DNA from: Blastopirellula marina
GTDB taxonomy: Bacteria; Planctomycetota; Planctomycetia; Pirellulales; Thermoguttaceae
DNA length: 40,453 nt
Reading direction: 5' to 3'
Assembly (NCBI GenBank): GCA_020721965.1
Contig: DYLS01000041.1
Span: forward strand, 1-40,453
The notes beneath the pieces are model-generated. The model had not been told where the DNA came from. It searched no databases and saw nothing but the letters and a program-made list of their open reading frames with translations. The translations under genes were made by a program, and so were the position numbers. Shown here in pieces: positions 32,935 to 40,453 of the stretch (its first letter is position 1; every line of letters starts with the position of its first letter).

Positions 32935-33218
32935 ATCAGTAGAGTACGTCCGGCGGGAGAGAAAGACTCTGCTGGCTTGCGTTGCAGGAGCAGGCGGGAA
33001 ATCCGTACAAGTGTGGGCAACTATTGGGTTTTCATCCGATTATCGGGAAAGGAGGGTCCGCAAAAATTACGGAAGGCCCAGCGAAAGTTGGGCGTTTGAT
33101 AAAAGGGGTATTCGGGGCTGTCGCTCGCCACAGTTTTTATGCGGAGAGACAAATTGTGCCTCAGCATTGCCAACCGAGTTGCGCGTTCACTCCCTCCAGT
33201 CCTTCGGTTCCCGGGGTA

Positions 33219-34190
33219 ATGTGCATTCGCTCCTTCCGAAACTCCGATCCCCCCGCCCTAGCCGAAACCTGGAATCGCTGTCAAAATCTCCCCGGTTTCT
33301 TCGGTCCCGTCACCTATCAGCAACTGGAACAGTTCGTTTTCGGTAAGAGTTACTTCGACCCGAACTCATTCTTCGTGGCTTGTGACGGCAGCACACCCAT
33401 CGCTTTCGCTCATGCATGCTTGCTTCCGGCATTTGGCGGTGGTGCCGCATTGGACTCTTCCCATGGGACGGTTTGCCTCATCGCGGTTCCCGAACAAGTC
33501 GGTCGAGAATGCCTCGTGGAGGCCCTGCTCCGGAATTGCGAGGACTATCTGAGAAATCGGGGCGCCGAGCGGTTGTATGTGGGAGAGGTCGGACCTTGGC
33601 CTCCATTTTACTACGGACTGTTTGGCGGTTTTCGCGGTCCCGCCGTCATGGACCCCGGCATCGTGCGTGTGTTGTTGCGGAACGGCTACACATCGTATTG
33701 CGAGCACTGGTTGTTCCGGCTCGATCTGACTCAGTACACGGCTCCCCTGGACGATATCCTGAGTGGCTTGAGTTCGCGGGTTGTGGTGCAGCCCGAGACG
33801 GGAGTATCGCAAAACTGGTGGGCGGCATCGTGCTTGGCATATTATCAGGACGTGGATTTCGTGGGGCGGGAAATCCCCAGTGATCGGGTGGTGGCCCGGC
33901 TCAAGCTCCGCACCGTGGATCCCAACCGCAACCCCGTGAATACCGCTGGCGTGGCCTCGCTCCAGATCACCTCAGACTGGGGCAACCAAGGCTTGGATTC
34001 GTTCGTGCTGTTCCGTGCCATCCAGTGGCTACGGGCCAATGATAGTGGCGATTTCCGCGGTTGCCGTCTGCTGGAGGCCCAGGTGGACAGCACCGCACCG
34101 GCCTTGATCGCGGCGTGCCGTTTCCACCGCTTCCAAGAATCGCCCGGCGGCTTCACCTTTTGCAAAACCGCGCGAATGCAAACCGCGTGA
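33219..34190 (+). CDS. GNAT-like acetyltransferase, two-domain
   Basis: The 323-aa product looks like a duplicated GNAT-type protein: an N-terminal IRSFRNSDPPALAETWNRC opening and a central motif-A-like stretch CLIAVPEQVGRECLVEALLRNCEDYLRNRGAERLYVGEV, then a C-terminal half with VASLQITSDWGNQGLDSFVLFRAIQWL. The Q/RxxGxG/A acetyl-CoA loop is poorly conserved (EQVGREC), so activity is uncertain. No start has an ideal site: the ATG at 33219 fits the domain start but lacks a Shine-Dalgarno, whereas a GTG at 33156 has GGAGAG 7 bp upstream and adds 21 residues. It is transcribed alone from a likely promoter at 32906-32934. Confidence 0.65.
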   Translation: MCIRSFRNSDPPALAETWNRCQNLPGFFGPVTYQQLEQFVFGKSYFDPNSFFVACDGSTPIAFAHACLLPAFGGGAALDSSHGTVCLIAVPEQVGRECLVEALLRNCEDYLRNRGAERLYVGEVGPWPPFYYGLFGGFRGPAVMDPGIVRVLLRNGYTSYCEHWLFRLDLTQYTAPLDDILSGLSSRVVVQPETGVSQNWWAASCLAYYQDVDFVGREIPSDRVVARLKLRTVDPNRNPVNTAGVASLQITSDWGNQGLDSFVLFRAIQWLRANDSGDFRGCRLLEAQVDSTAPALIAACRFHRFQESPGGFTFCKTARMQTA

Positions 34191-34277
34191 ACCAATCGGG
34201 ATAAGCTACCGCGAAGGGGTAGCTCATGCCGCGGGGGTCGGGTACGGCGGTTCCGCCCAGCGGTTTTCCCGCGGCCT

Positions 34278-34613
34278 TAGTCTTTCACACGGGTTCTCGT
34301 CAATGCAAAACGGCTCGTCCTCTTGTCCTCGCCCCCTTGTCATTTCGAGCGAAGCGAGAAATCTTACGAAGCGAGAAATCTCCTCGACTGAGAATGAAGA
34401 TTTCTCCTCGCTCGGGCTCGTCGAAATGACATTGCTGCACTCGTCACAGTGACATTACTGGCGCTCGCCGAAATGACATTCGGTCTCACACTCAAGGAAC
34501 CTCTGGAACCTCTGAAGAACCCTCGGGAACAGTTGAACAATCCTTGGGAACTTCTGAATAGCGCTCGTTGTTTTACCAACCTTTTTCGATACAGCTCAGC
34601 CGTGAACGGTTAC
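34278..34613. repeat. dispersed ~330-bp repeat, copy 2
   Basis: Second copy of the repeat at 4584-4906, in the same orientation. It has TAGTCTTTC at the left edge, TGTCATTTCGA (34338-34348) and its inverse TCGAAATGACA (34421-34431), an additional diverged GCTCGCCGAAATGACATT at 34462-34480, the GGAACCTCTG-type tandem tail (about 34496-34560) and the right edge GCCGTGAACGGTTAC. It lies in the gap upstream of ahcY. The remaining gap 34614-35065 shows no supported gene; no SAH-riboswitch pattern was recognised there. Confidence 0.8.
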
Positions 34614-35065
34614 CCCGCGGCAGACTCCCGATCTCCGGTGCAGATATTTTCTGGATTCCGCGGTCTCCGGTCGAGGCACGGTTGGAGTCCTGATGCCGTT
34701 CCTTTCTTTTTTTGTGTCTTACCTTCACCTTGCCTGTTTTCGCCAATTTATTCTGGCTGTTACCGCGATTACCGCAATCGGGATGGGGGCCGCGGTGCCC
34801 GGCTTGTTCTGGGCACCGTTGACGGGGGGGACTCCGCGATGTGTCGCAGTGCTTGCCGACGGTGGGGTGTGCATCGTATGATAGCGGGGTACGGTGTCTT
34901 GCGGTTGTGTGGGGGCGAGTAAGCGGCTAGTCACCTTCCCCGCAGCACTACTCGTTGACCGCGGTTTTGCTGTGGTGTGCCTTTGTCCTGCTTTGCTCCT
35001 CACGGTGGGGCGATTGTTCCTGCTCGTAAATCAGATGACTATTGGGGAATTTCAGGAGACTTGCG

Positions 35066-36403
35066 ATGGCGCAGGTGGTTCAGAATAACCGGGCGGCTCA
35101 GAACAAGCTGCCATATAAAGTGGCGGACATCGGTCTGGCCGACTGGGGACGTCGCGAGATCGAGATGGCCGAAAAGGAGATGCCGGGCCTGATGGCGCTG
35201 CGACGCAAGTATTCGCAGTCCAAGCCGCTCAAGGGGACGCGGATTGCGGGATGCTTGCACATGACGGTGGAAACGGCCGTGCTGATCGAGACCCTCTTGG
35301 AGTTGGGGGCCGAGGTCCAGTGGAGCAGCTGCAATAAGTTTTCGACGCAAGATCACGCGGCCGCTGCCATCGCCGCCCGCGGCGTGCCCGTTTATGCCTG
35401 GAAGGGCGAGACCGATGAAGAGTACGACTGGTGCATCGAGCAGACCTTGCTCTTTCCCAGCGGCGAGCAATTGAACCTGATCGTGGACGATGGCGGCGAT
35501 CTGACAGCCATGGTCCACAGCCCCAGATATGCCCACCTCCTCCCGGGTATCCGGGGATTGTCCGAAGAGACGACTACCGGCGTACACCGCTTGTACCAGA
35601 TGCACGCCCGGGGCGAGCTGAAGGTGCCCGCCATCAATGTCAACGATTCCGTGACCAAAAGCAAGTTCGATAATTTGTACGGTTGCCGGGAATCGCTGGC
35701 GGATGGGATCAAGCGGGCGACCGACGTGATGGTGGCGGGCAAGACGGTCGTTGTGTGCGGCTACGGCGACGTCGGCAAGGGGTGTGCCCAGTCCATGCGT
35801 TCGTATGGCGCTCGCGTCATCGTGACCGAGATCGATCCCATTTGCGCGTTGCAGGCGGCGATGGAGGGATTCGAGGTCCGAACCTTGGAAGATGTCTGTG
35901 CCGACGCTCACATCTTCGTCACCGCATCGGGCTGCTGCAAGGTGATCCGCAGCGAGCACATCCAGCAGATGCGTGACAATGCCATCATTTGCAACATCGG
36001 CCACTTCGATATCGAGATCGACGTGGATTGGCTGGTGCACAAATCGGGGGCCAGGCGGACCACCATCAAGCCGCTGGTCGATCGCTTCACATTGCCCAGC
36101 GGCAAATCGGTGATCCTTCTGGCAGAGGGGCGATTGGTGAATCTGGGGTGCGCCACCGGCCATCCCTCCTTTGTGATGTCGAACTCGTTCACTAATCAAG
36201 TCTTGGCGCAGATCGCGCTGTGGACGGAGCCGGAAAAATATCCGCTGGGTGTCCACTGCCTGCCCAAAAAGCTCGACGAAGAGGTCGCCCAGCTCCATCT
36301 GGCGCACGTCGGAGCCAAATTGACCCGATTGACCCCGGAACAGGCAGAGTACCTTGGGGTTCCGGTCGACGGCCCCTTCAAGCCCGATTACTACCGCTAT
36401 TGA
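35066..36403 (+). CDS. ahcY: adenosylhomocysteinase
   Basis: AhcY reversibly splits S-adenosylhomocysteine into adenosine and homocysteine and keeps SAM-dependent methylation running. The 445-aa product has HMTVETAVL (65-73), [15 protein letters not shown], the active-site stretch [14 protein letters not shown] (Lys 198), the NAD+ loop GYGDVGKG (232-239), GHFDIEID and the C-terminal KPDYYRY that contributes to the neighbouring NAD site. The ATG at 35066 has AGGAG 8 bp upstream; the frame extends 8 residues further up without support. It is followed after 210 bp by the DUF1015 gene. Confidence 0.98.
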   Translation: MAQVVQNNRAAQNKLPYKVADIGLADWGRREIEMAEKEMPGLMALRRKYSQSKPLKGTRIAGCLHMTVETAVLIETLLELGAEVQWSSCNKFSTQDHAAAAIAARGVPVYAWKGETDEEYDWCIEQTLLFPSGEQLNLIVDDGGDLTAMVHSPRYAHLLPGIRGLSEETTTGVHRLYQMHARGELKVPAINVNDSVTKSKFDNLYGCRESLADGIKRATDVMVAGKTVVVCGYGDVGKGCAQSMRSYGARVIVTEIDPICALQAAMEGFEVRTLEDVCADAHIFVTASGCCKVIRSEHIQQMRDNAIICNIGHFDIEIDVDWLVHKSGARRTTIKPLVDRFTLPSGKSVILLAEGRLVNLGCATGHPSFVMSNSFTNQVLAQIALWTEPEKYPLGVHCLPKKLDEEVAQLHLAHVGAKLTRLTPEQAEYLGVPVDGPFKPDYYRY

Positions 36404-36613
36404 TGGCTGCATGGCCATCGCCCTGAGGAGGCTTTCGTAGGAGGCTATCGAGGTACTTCATCCAGCCGCGGAGCAGATACGCCGCCCTGAGCCGCCCTGG
36501 ACCATTTGCAAATGCGTTGCGAGTCGGGTTGCGGAGGCGGGGAAGGAAAAGTGGGGGTTTTTCGTACCTGATGGGATTGCCTGGGAAACGAGATTGCCGA
36601 CGATTTCACGCAC

Positions 36614-37915
36614 ATGCCAGAAATACAAGCCCTTCGCGGAATCCGTTATAACTTGGCTCGAGTCGGTTCGCTCAGCGATGTGATCGCGCCGCCCTACGAC
36701 GTGATCGCGCCGGAGTTGCAGGACGCTCTGTACCGCCGCCACCCGAACAATGTGGTTCGGCTCATCCTCAACCGAATCGAAACGGGGGACGACGAGACGA
36801 ATAACCGTTACTCGCGGGCCAAGCGGTTCTATCGCAGTTGGCTGGCGGAAGGGGTCTTGGTCCCCGACGCCGATCCGGCGGTGTACGTGTATCAGCAGGA
36901 GTTCGAGGTGGAGGGCCGCCGCTACGTGCGAACCGGCTTCATGAGCCGTGTGAAGCTATCGCACTTCGGTGAGGGGCATGTCTTTCCGCACGAAGAGACG
37001 CTGCGCGGTCCCAAAATGGACCAATTGATGCTGATGACGGTGTGCCGGGCGAATATGAGTCAGGTGTTCGGCCTCTATCCCGATCCCGATGGTCGCTCGC
37101 AAAAGATTCTCGACGCGGCGACTGCGGGGCGGACTCCCTTGGAGGCCGTGGATCACCTCAACGTGGTGCATCGGCTTTGGCCCATTACTGACGCGGAGCG
37201 GGTGGCCCAGCTATCGGAATTGGTCGGTCCGCAGCCCATCTTTATCGCCGATGGGCATCACCGCTACGAGACGGCCCTGGAGTATCGGGAGCAAATCCGC
37301 GATATGGGGCTGTTACGTCCGGACCACCCGGCCCATTACGTCTTGATGCACTGCGTGGCGATGGAAGACCCCGGCCTGATCGTCTTGCCGACGCACCGGC
37401 TGTTGCGAGGTCTGCCGGATTATTCGGCCGAGGACCTGGCAGGCAAGTTGCAACCGGCCTTTGCGGTGGAGAAGGTGGCCGAAGGTCCGCAGGCGGCGAG
37501 CGACGTATGGCGCATCTTGGAAAACGCCGCCGATCAAGGGACACTGGGATTCTTTACGCGAAGGGACGGCATCTGGTCCGTGGCTAGAATCCGTGCGGAA
37601 GGCCGGGAGATGATGGATCAGGTGGCTGCCGACCACAGCCCCGAGTGGCGCCGGTTGGATGTAGCCATCCTGCATCGCCTGGTCGTTCACCGCTTGTTGG
37701 GAGTCGAGGAGTTGCCCGAGCCGAAATACGTGCACCTGGTGTCGGAGGTGGTCGAGGGGCTTCAGTCCGGCGAGTTCCCCATCGCGGCGCTGGTTGCCCC
37801 CGCCTCGGTACGGGACATCCGCGATGTCAGCACCCAGGGCGAGCGAATGCCCGCCAAAAGCACGTACTTTTACCCCAAACTCTGCTCCGGTCTGGTGTTC
37901 AACCCCTTGGAGTGA
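36614..37915 (+). CDS. DUF1015 family protein
   Basis: The 433-aa soluble product matches the DUF1015 family along its length: ALRGIRYNL...DVIAPPYDVI, HPNNVVRLIL, YVYQQEFEVEGRRYVRTGFMSRVKL, GHVFPHEETLRGPKMDQL and the IFIADGHHRYETALEYRE motif with adjacent Asp/His residues that suggest a metal or nucleotide site. The biochemical function of the family is not established. It lies downstream of ahcY on the same strand, 210 bp apart, and upstream of the parS region. Confidence 0.92.
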   Translation: MPEIQALRGIRYNLARVGSLSDVIAPPYDVIAPELQDALYRRHPNNVVRLILNRIETGDDETNNRYSRAKRFYRSWLAEGVLVPDADPAVYVYQQEFEVEGRRYVRTGFMSRVKLSHFGEGHVFPHEETLRGPKMDQLMLMTVCRANMSQVFGLYPDPDGRSQKILDAATAGRTPLEAVDHLNVVHRLWPITDAERVAQLSELVGPQPIFIADGHHRYETALEYREQIRDMGLLRPDHPAHYVLMHCVAMEDPGLIVLPTHRLLRGLPDYSAEDLAGKLQPAFAVEKVAEGPQAASDVWRILENAADQGTLGFFTRRDGIWSVARIRAEGREMMDQVAADHSPEWRRLDVAILHRLVVHRLLGVEELPEPKYVHLVSEVVEGLQSGEFPIAALVAPASVRDIRDVSTQGERMPAKSTYFYPKLCSGLVFNPLE

Positions 37916-38018
37916 TTTCAGGGCTGCCGGGACGCTCTCCGCGGTGCTGGCGAATTCGCTTCGCCCGAGTTGTTCGGCCAGGCCACGTGCTTACCGCCTT
38001 CCCGTCGGGACGGGTCGG

Positions 38019-38036
38019 CCGTTTCACGTGAAACGG
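38019..38036. promoter_or_regulatory. parS centromere site 1
   Basis: CCGTTTCACGTGAAACGG is a perfect 18-bp palindrome containing GTTTCACGTGAAAC, the ParB-binding core (consensus TGTTTCACGTGAAACA). It lies 544 bp upstream of parA, in the 664-bp gap 37916-38579, which shows no gene. Confidence 0.9.
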
Positions 38037-38122
38037 GGCGTTACGGCGGAAGTTTGCCGGTCATCGCCGCGGATATGGCCTTTGTCGCTTCCAAGGCCAT
38101 TGCTGTCTGCACAAGATGCGGG

Positions 38123-38138
38123 CTTTTCACGTGAAACA
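38123..38138. promoter_or_regulatory. parS centromere site 2
   Basis: CTTTTCACGTGAAACA matches 14 of 16 consensus positions with the TTTCACGTGAAAC core intact. Two sites ~100 bp apart upstream of parAB favour ParB nucleation here. A third resemblance at 38221-38236 (12/16, centre TCTCGTGA) is too degenerate to count. Confidence 0.8.
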
Positions 38139-38579
38139 GCGTGGCGAACGCCCCTTTTTTGGCTCACCTCCCCGCGCGCCCGTGCGGCACGCGCGCTTTG
38201 AGCTGGCAGCTACCGGTGAACATTTCTCGTGAAAAATTCTCGCCGTGGAAGGTCGCTCGTCATTCGGCCGTTGTGGCGGCCCGCCCGTGACTTGAAGGTT
38301 TGAAGCGGCGATCGCGCTGAACGGCCGGGTTCGCCGCGATGAGATCGGGCGATCTACCCCGGAGGATAGGCCGCGCCGTCTCGGTCCCGCTCGCCACGCT
38401 CGGGAGAGAAGCCGCTGTAAAAGGGTTGCACGCCCCGGGTAGCGTTCGATACCCGAGCAGGGCGCCTGTGCCCCACGCAACGAAAGTGCCGTTCCGAAGG
38501 AATGCCGGGATTGCTACAATCGACCGCCGTTGAGATCGGAAATCAGACGAAGGCTGGGTCGGGCAAGGAGTCGTTTGGC

Positions 38580-39326
38580 GTGGCGCGGGTCATCTGCATC
38601 GCCAATCAGAAAGGAGGTGTGGGCAAGACCACGACGGCCATCAATCTGGCGGCGTGTTTGGCCAGGGCGGGCCTGCAAACCCTCCTGGTCGATCTCGATC
38701 CCCAGTGCAACGCGACCTCGGGCCTGGGCCATCAGCCGGTCGTGGAGCACCCCTTGCCGGCGGGCGTGCCGCTGCACCATGCGGTGCGAGAGACCGGGGT
38801 CTCCGGCTTGTTTTTGTTGCCGGGAAGTCGCCGCTTTCGCGATGTGGAGGCACTCGCCCGCGATGATGGTCGTTACGCCGCCCAGCTCCGCAGTCACCTG
38901 GAGAGCGGGGCGGCCGGCTTCGACCTCGTGCTGATCGATTGCCCGCCCTCCATCGGACGGCTGACTCGAACCGCCTTGGCCGCTTCCCAGGAGGTGCTGA
39001 TGCCCATTCAGTGCGAGTACTTCGCCATGGAAGGCCTTGCCCAAATGATCGAAGTCATTCGCCAGGTGATAGAGGAGCGGGAGCATCGGCTCCAATTCGG
39101 CGGCATTCTGCTGACAATGCACGATCCCGCCTTGGAGCTGACCTGGGAAGTGGAGGCGGAAGTACGGGAGTTTTTCGGTGAGATCGTTTACGCTACGGTG
39201 ATTCCAAGGGATGTGGCCTGCGCGGAGGCACCCAGCCACGGGAAGCCTGTCATCGACTATGCCCCACGATCCCGCGGTACCCGCGCGTATGTGGAATTGT
39301 GCATGGAGGTCTTAGAACGTGACTAG
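38580..39326 (+). CDS. parA: chromosome partitioning ATPase ParA/Soj
   Basis: The 248-aa product is a ParA/MinD-type deviant Walker ATPase: KGGVGKTTTA (11-20), LLVDLDPQCNATSGLG, FDLVLIDCPPSIGRLT and MPIQCEYFAMEGL. It dimerises on DNA with ATP and moves ParB-parS complexes. The GTG at 38580 is chosen because AAGGAG stands 9 bp upstream and it gives the canonical ARVICIANQKGG start; an upstream ATG would add 26 unrelated residues. TACAAT at 38513-38518 is a possible -10 box. Its end overlaps parB by 8 bp. Confidence 0.96.
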   Translation: MARVICIANQKGGVGKTTTAINLAACLARAGLQTLLVDLDPQCNATSGLGHQPVVEHPLPAGVPLHHAVRETGVSGLFLLPGSRRFRDVEALARDDGRYAAQLRSHLESGAAGFDLVLIDCPPSIGRLTRTALAASQEVLMPIQCEYFAMEGLAQMIEVIRQVIEEREHRLQFGGILLTMHDPALELTWEVEAEVREFFGEIVYATVIPRDVACAEAPSHGKPVIDYAPRSRGTRAYVELCMEVLERD

Positions 39327-40305
39327 AGAGAAACGCCTAGGGAGAGGTCTGGAGGCCCTGTTAGGACGAGTCGGCGCGCCGGCGGCGGACCCCGATCGAG
39401 AAGTCGTGCCTTTTTCCCAAGCGGCCACGGAAATGCAAGATGCCCCCGCCGATGGAGTCGCTCATCAGGGCGACTTGCGGAAGGTGTCGGTATTCGAGAT
39501 CGAGAAGAACCCCTTCCAGCCCAGACGCGACTTCGACGAGGAGGAAATCTCGCTGCTGGCCGACAGCTTGCAGCAACACGGTTTGTTGCAGCCGCTGGTG
39601 GTTCGCCGCTTGGCGACCGGCTATCAGTTGATCGCGGGCGAAAGGCGGCTCCGCGCGGCGGTCCGGGCGGGATGGACCGAGGTGCCGGTTCGCGTCGTGG
39701 ATGCCGAAGACCGCCAGGTGGCCGAATTGGCGATCGTGGAAAACCTCCAGCGAAAGGACCTGAACGCCCTGGAGAAGGCCGAATGCTTCCAACGTTACAT
39801 CGAAAGTTACGATGTTCCGCAGGAAGAGCTGGCCTCGCGATTGAATCTGGATCGCTCCACGATCTCGAACTTCCTCCGCCTTCTCGATCTGCCGCCGCAA
39901 GTCCAACAGGCCCTGCGGGAAAACCGCATTACCCAGGGCCATGCGCGCGCCATCCTGGGCTTGGAATCGGAACAAGAGCAGATCGAGTTGTGCCGCCTTG
40001 TGGAACAAGAGGGGTTGAGCGTGCGCAAGGTCGAGGCCTTGGTTCAGGAGCATCGGCAGCAGGCCGGACCTGTCTTGTCCATCGTGAACAAGGACGGCAC
40101 GGCAGAGAAGCCCCGGCCCGCCTCTGGCGAGCACCTCGCCGCGCTGGAGCAAGAGTTTCGAGCCGCGCTGGGCAGCAAGGTCAGCCTTTCGCACAACGGC
40201 CGAGGCCGCGGCAAGATCGTCATCCATTTTCGGTCCCACGAAGAGTTTGAAAGAATCCGCGCGCATATCTGCGGCCAGGCCGGCCTCTCCGCCGATGCCG
40301 TGTAA
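39319..40305 (+). CDS. parB: chromosome partitioning protein ParB/Spo0J
   Basis: The 328-aa product starts with the KRLGRGLEALLG peptide that stimulates ParA, followed by the ParB/CTPase fold: box I NPFQPRRDF (64-72), GERRLRAA (107-114) and ENLQRKDLN (141-149), then the parS-binding helix-turn-helix (~165-190) with LNLDRSTISNFLRLL and GHARAILGL, and a C-terminal dimerisation domain. It binds the parS sites at 38019-38138 and spreads with CTP. The GTG start overlaps the parA stop (GTGACTAG), so the two genes are translationally coupled. Confidence 0.97.
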   Translation: MTREKRLGRGLEALLGRVGAPAADPDREVVPFSQAATEMQDAPADGVAHQGDLRKVSVFEIEKNPFQPRRDFDEEEISLLADSLQQHGLLQPLVVRRLATGYQLIAGERRLRAAVRAGWTEVPVRVVDAEDRQVAELAIVENLQRKDLNALEKAECFQRYIESYDVPQEELASRLNLDRSTISNFLRLLDLPPQVQQALRENRITQGHARAILGLESEQEQIELCRLVEQEGLSVRKVEALVQEHRQQAGPVLSIVNKDGTAEKPRPASGEHLAALEQEFRAALGSKVSLSHNGRGRGKIVIHFRSHEEFERIRAHICGQAGLSADAV

Positions 40306-40419
40306 ACAGGTTTTTTGGAAAGAATAGCGGTATCGCCTGCCCGACGATCACTGGTCTGTGGTATCGCCGATTCCCCCGGGCGCGTCGTTACGCGGTGGTA
40401 TGCGAGGGCACGGCGGTAT

Positions 40420-40448
40420 GTAGGGGCACGGCGCCGCCGTGCCCCTAC
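40420..40448. terminator. perfect hairpin after parB
   Basis: GTAGGGGCACGGC (40420-40432) pairs with GCCGTGCCCCTAC (40436-40448) over a 3-nt loop. A partial direct copy of its left arm (GAGGGCACGGCG) lies at 40404-40415. No T-run follows inside the window. It may end the parAB transcript or be a dispersed palindromic repeat; sequences of this look recur in several GC-rich genomes. Confidence 0.5.
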
Positions 40449-40453
40449 CGTCT

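Noticed and set aside
34614-35065. SAH or SAM riboswitch before ahcY
   Set aside because: I could not find the conserved core of these classes; only the repeat and unremarkable sequence are present.
38221-38236. Third parS site
   Set aside because: Only 12 of 16 positions match and the central CACGTG is broken.

Overview
The window looks like a chromosomal stretch of a GC-rich planctomycete, probably of the Pirellulales/Thermogutta type. This is inferred from family content only (SGNH esterase fused to a DUF1080 domain, Gfo/Idh/MocA oxidoreductase, Aer-like chemoreceptor, parAB with parS), not from a marker-gene comparison. There is no rRNA, tRNA, prophage, transposase or CRISPR array. Shine-Dalgarno sequences are frequent and were used to choose many start codons.

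Layout. 1-490: end of a membrane protein, a weak attC-like sequence and a decayed hicAB toxin-antitoxin pair. 922-4569 (minus): a ferrous-iron uptake operon feoA-feoB-FeoB-associated Cys-rich protein, behind a sigma70-like promoter whose start region is covered by a Fur box. 5308-9469 (plus): the translation/secretion block ffh, rpsP, trmD, rplS, yraN. 9421-11608 (minus): apbE and an EamA transporter. 12154-15227 (plus): an Aer-like chemoreceptor and an unknown conserved-looking protein. 15289-17159 (minus): tmk and holB. 17690-20080 (minus): a TolC-like outer-membrane lipoprotein. 20942-24518: GDSL/DUF1080 enzyme (plus), Gfo/Idh oxidoreductase and Nudix hydrolase (both minus). 25057-26799 (plus): a GAF/HD-GYP c-di-GMP phosphodiesterase. 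26958-29873 (minus): oppA-oppB without the rest of the transporter. 30524-34190 (plus): APC permease, MBL-fold hydrolase, acetyltransferase-like protein. 35066-37915 (plus): ahcY and a DUF1015 protein. 38019-40305: parS sites and parA-parB.

The least ordinary content is intergenic. (i) A ~108-bp element occurs in two well-preserved copies (14591-14698 and 23708-23816), one degenerate copy and one fragment. Both good copies lie in sense orientation 28-49 nt before a start codon. Their terminal stem carries a compensatory base-pair swap and an inner stem is kept through three G-U wobbles, so this is either a MITE-like repeat or a structured leader RNA. (ii) A ~330-bp repeat with an internal inverted repeat occurs at 4584-4906 and 34278-34613, upstream of ffh and ahcY. 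(iii) Degenerate short tandem repeats (units 9, 14, 15, 17-18, 24-25 nt) recur in the leaders of feoA, the GDSL gene, the HD-GYP gene, oppA and the APC permease, which suggests a genome-wide repeat-generating process.
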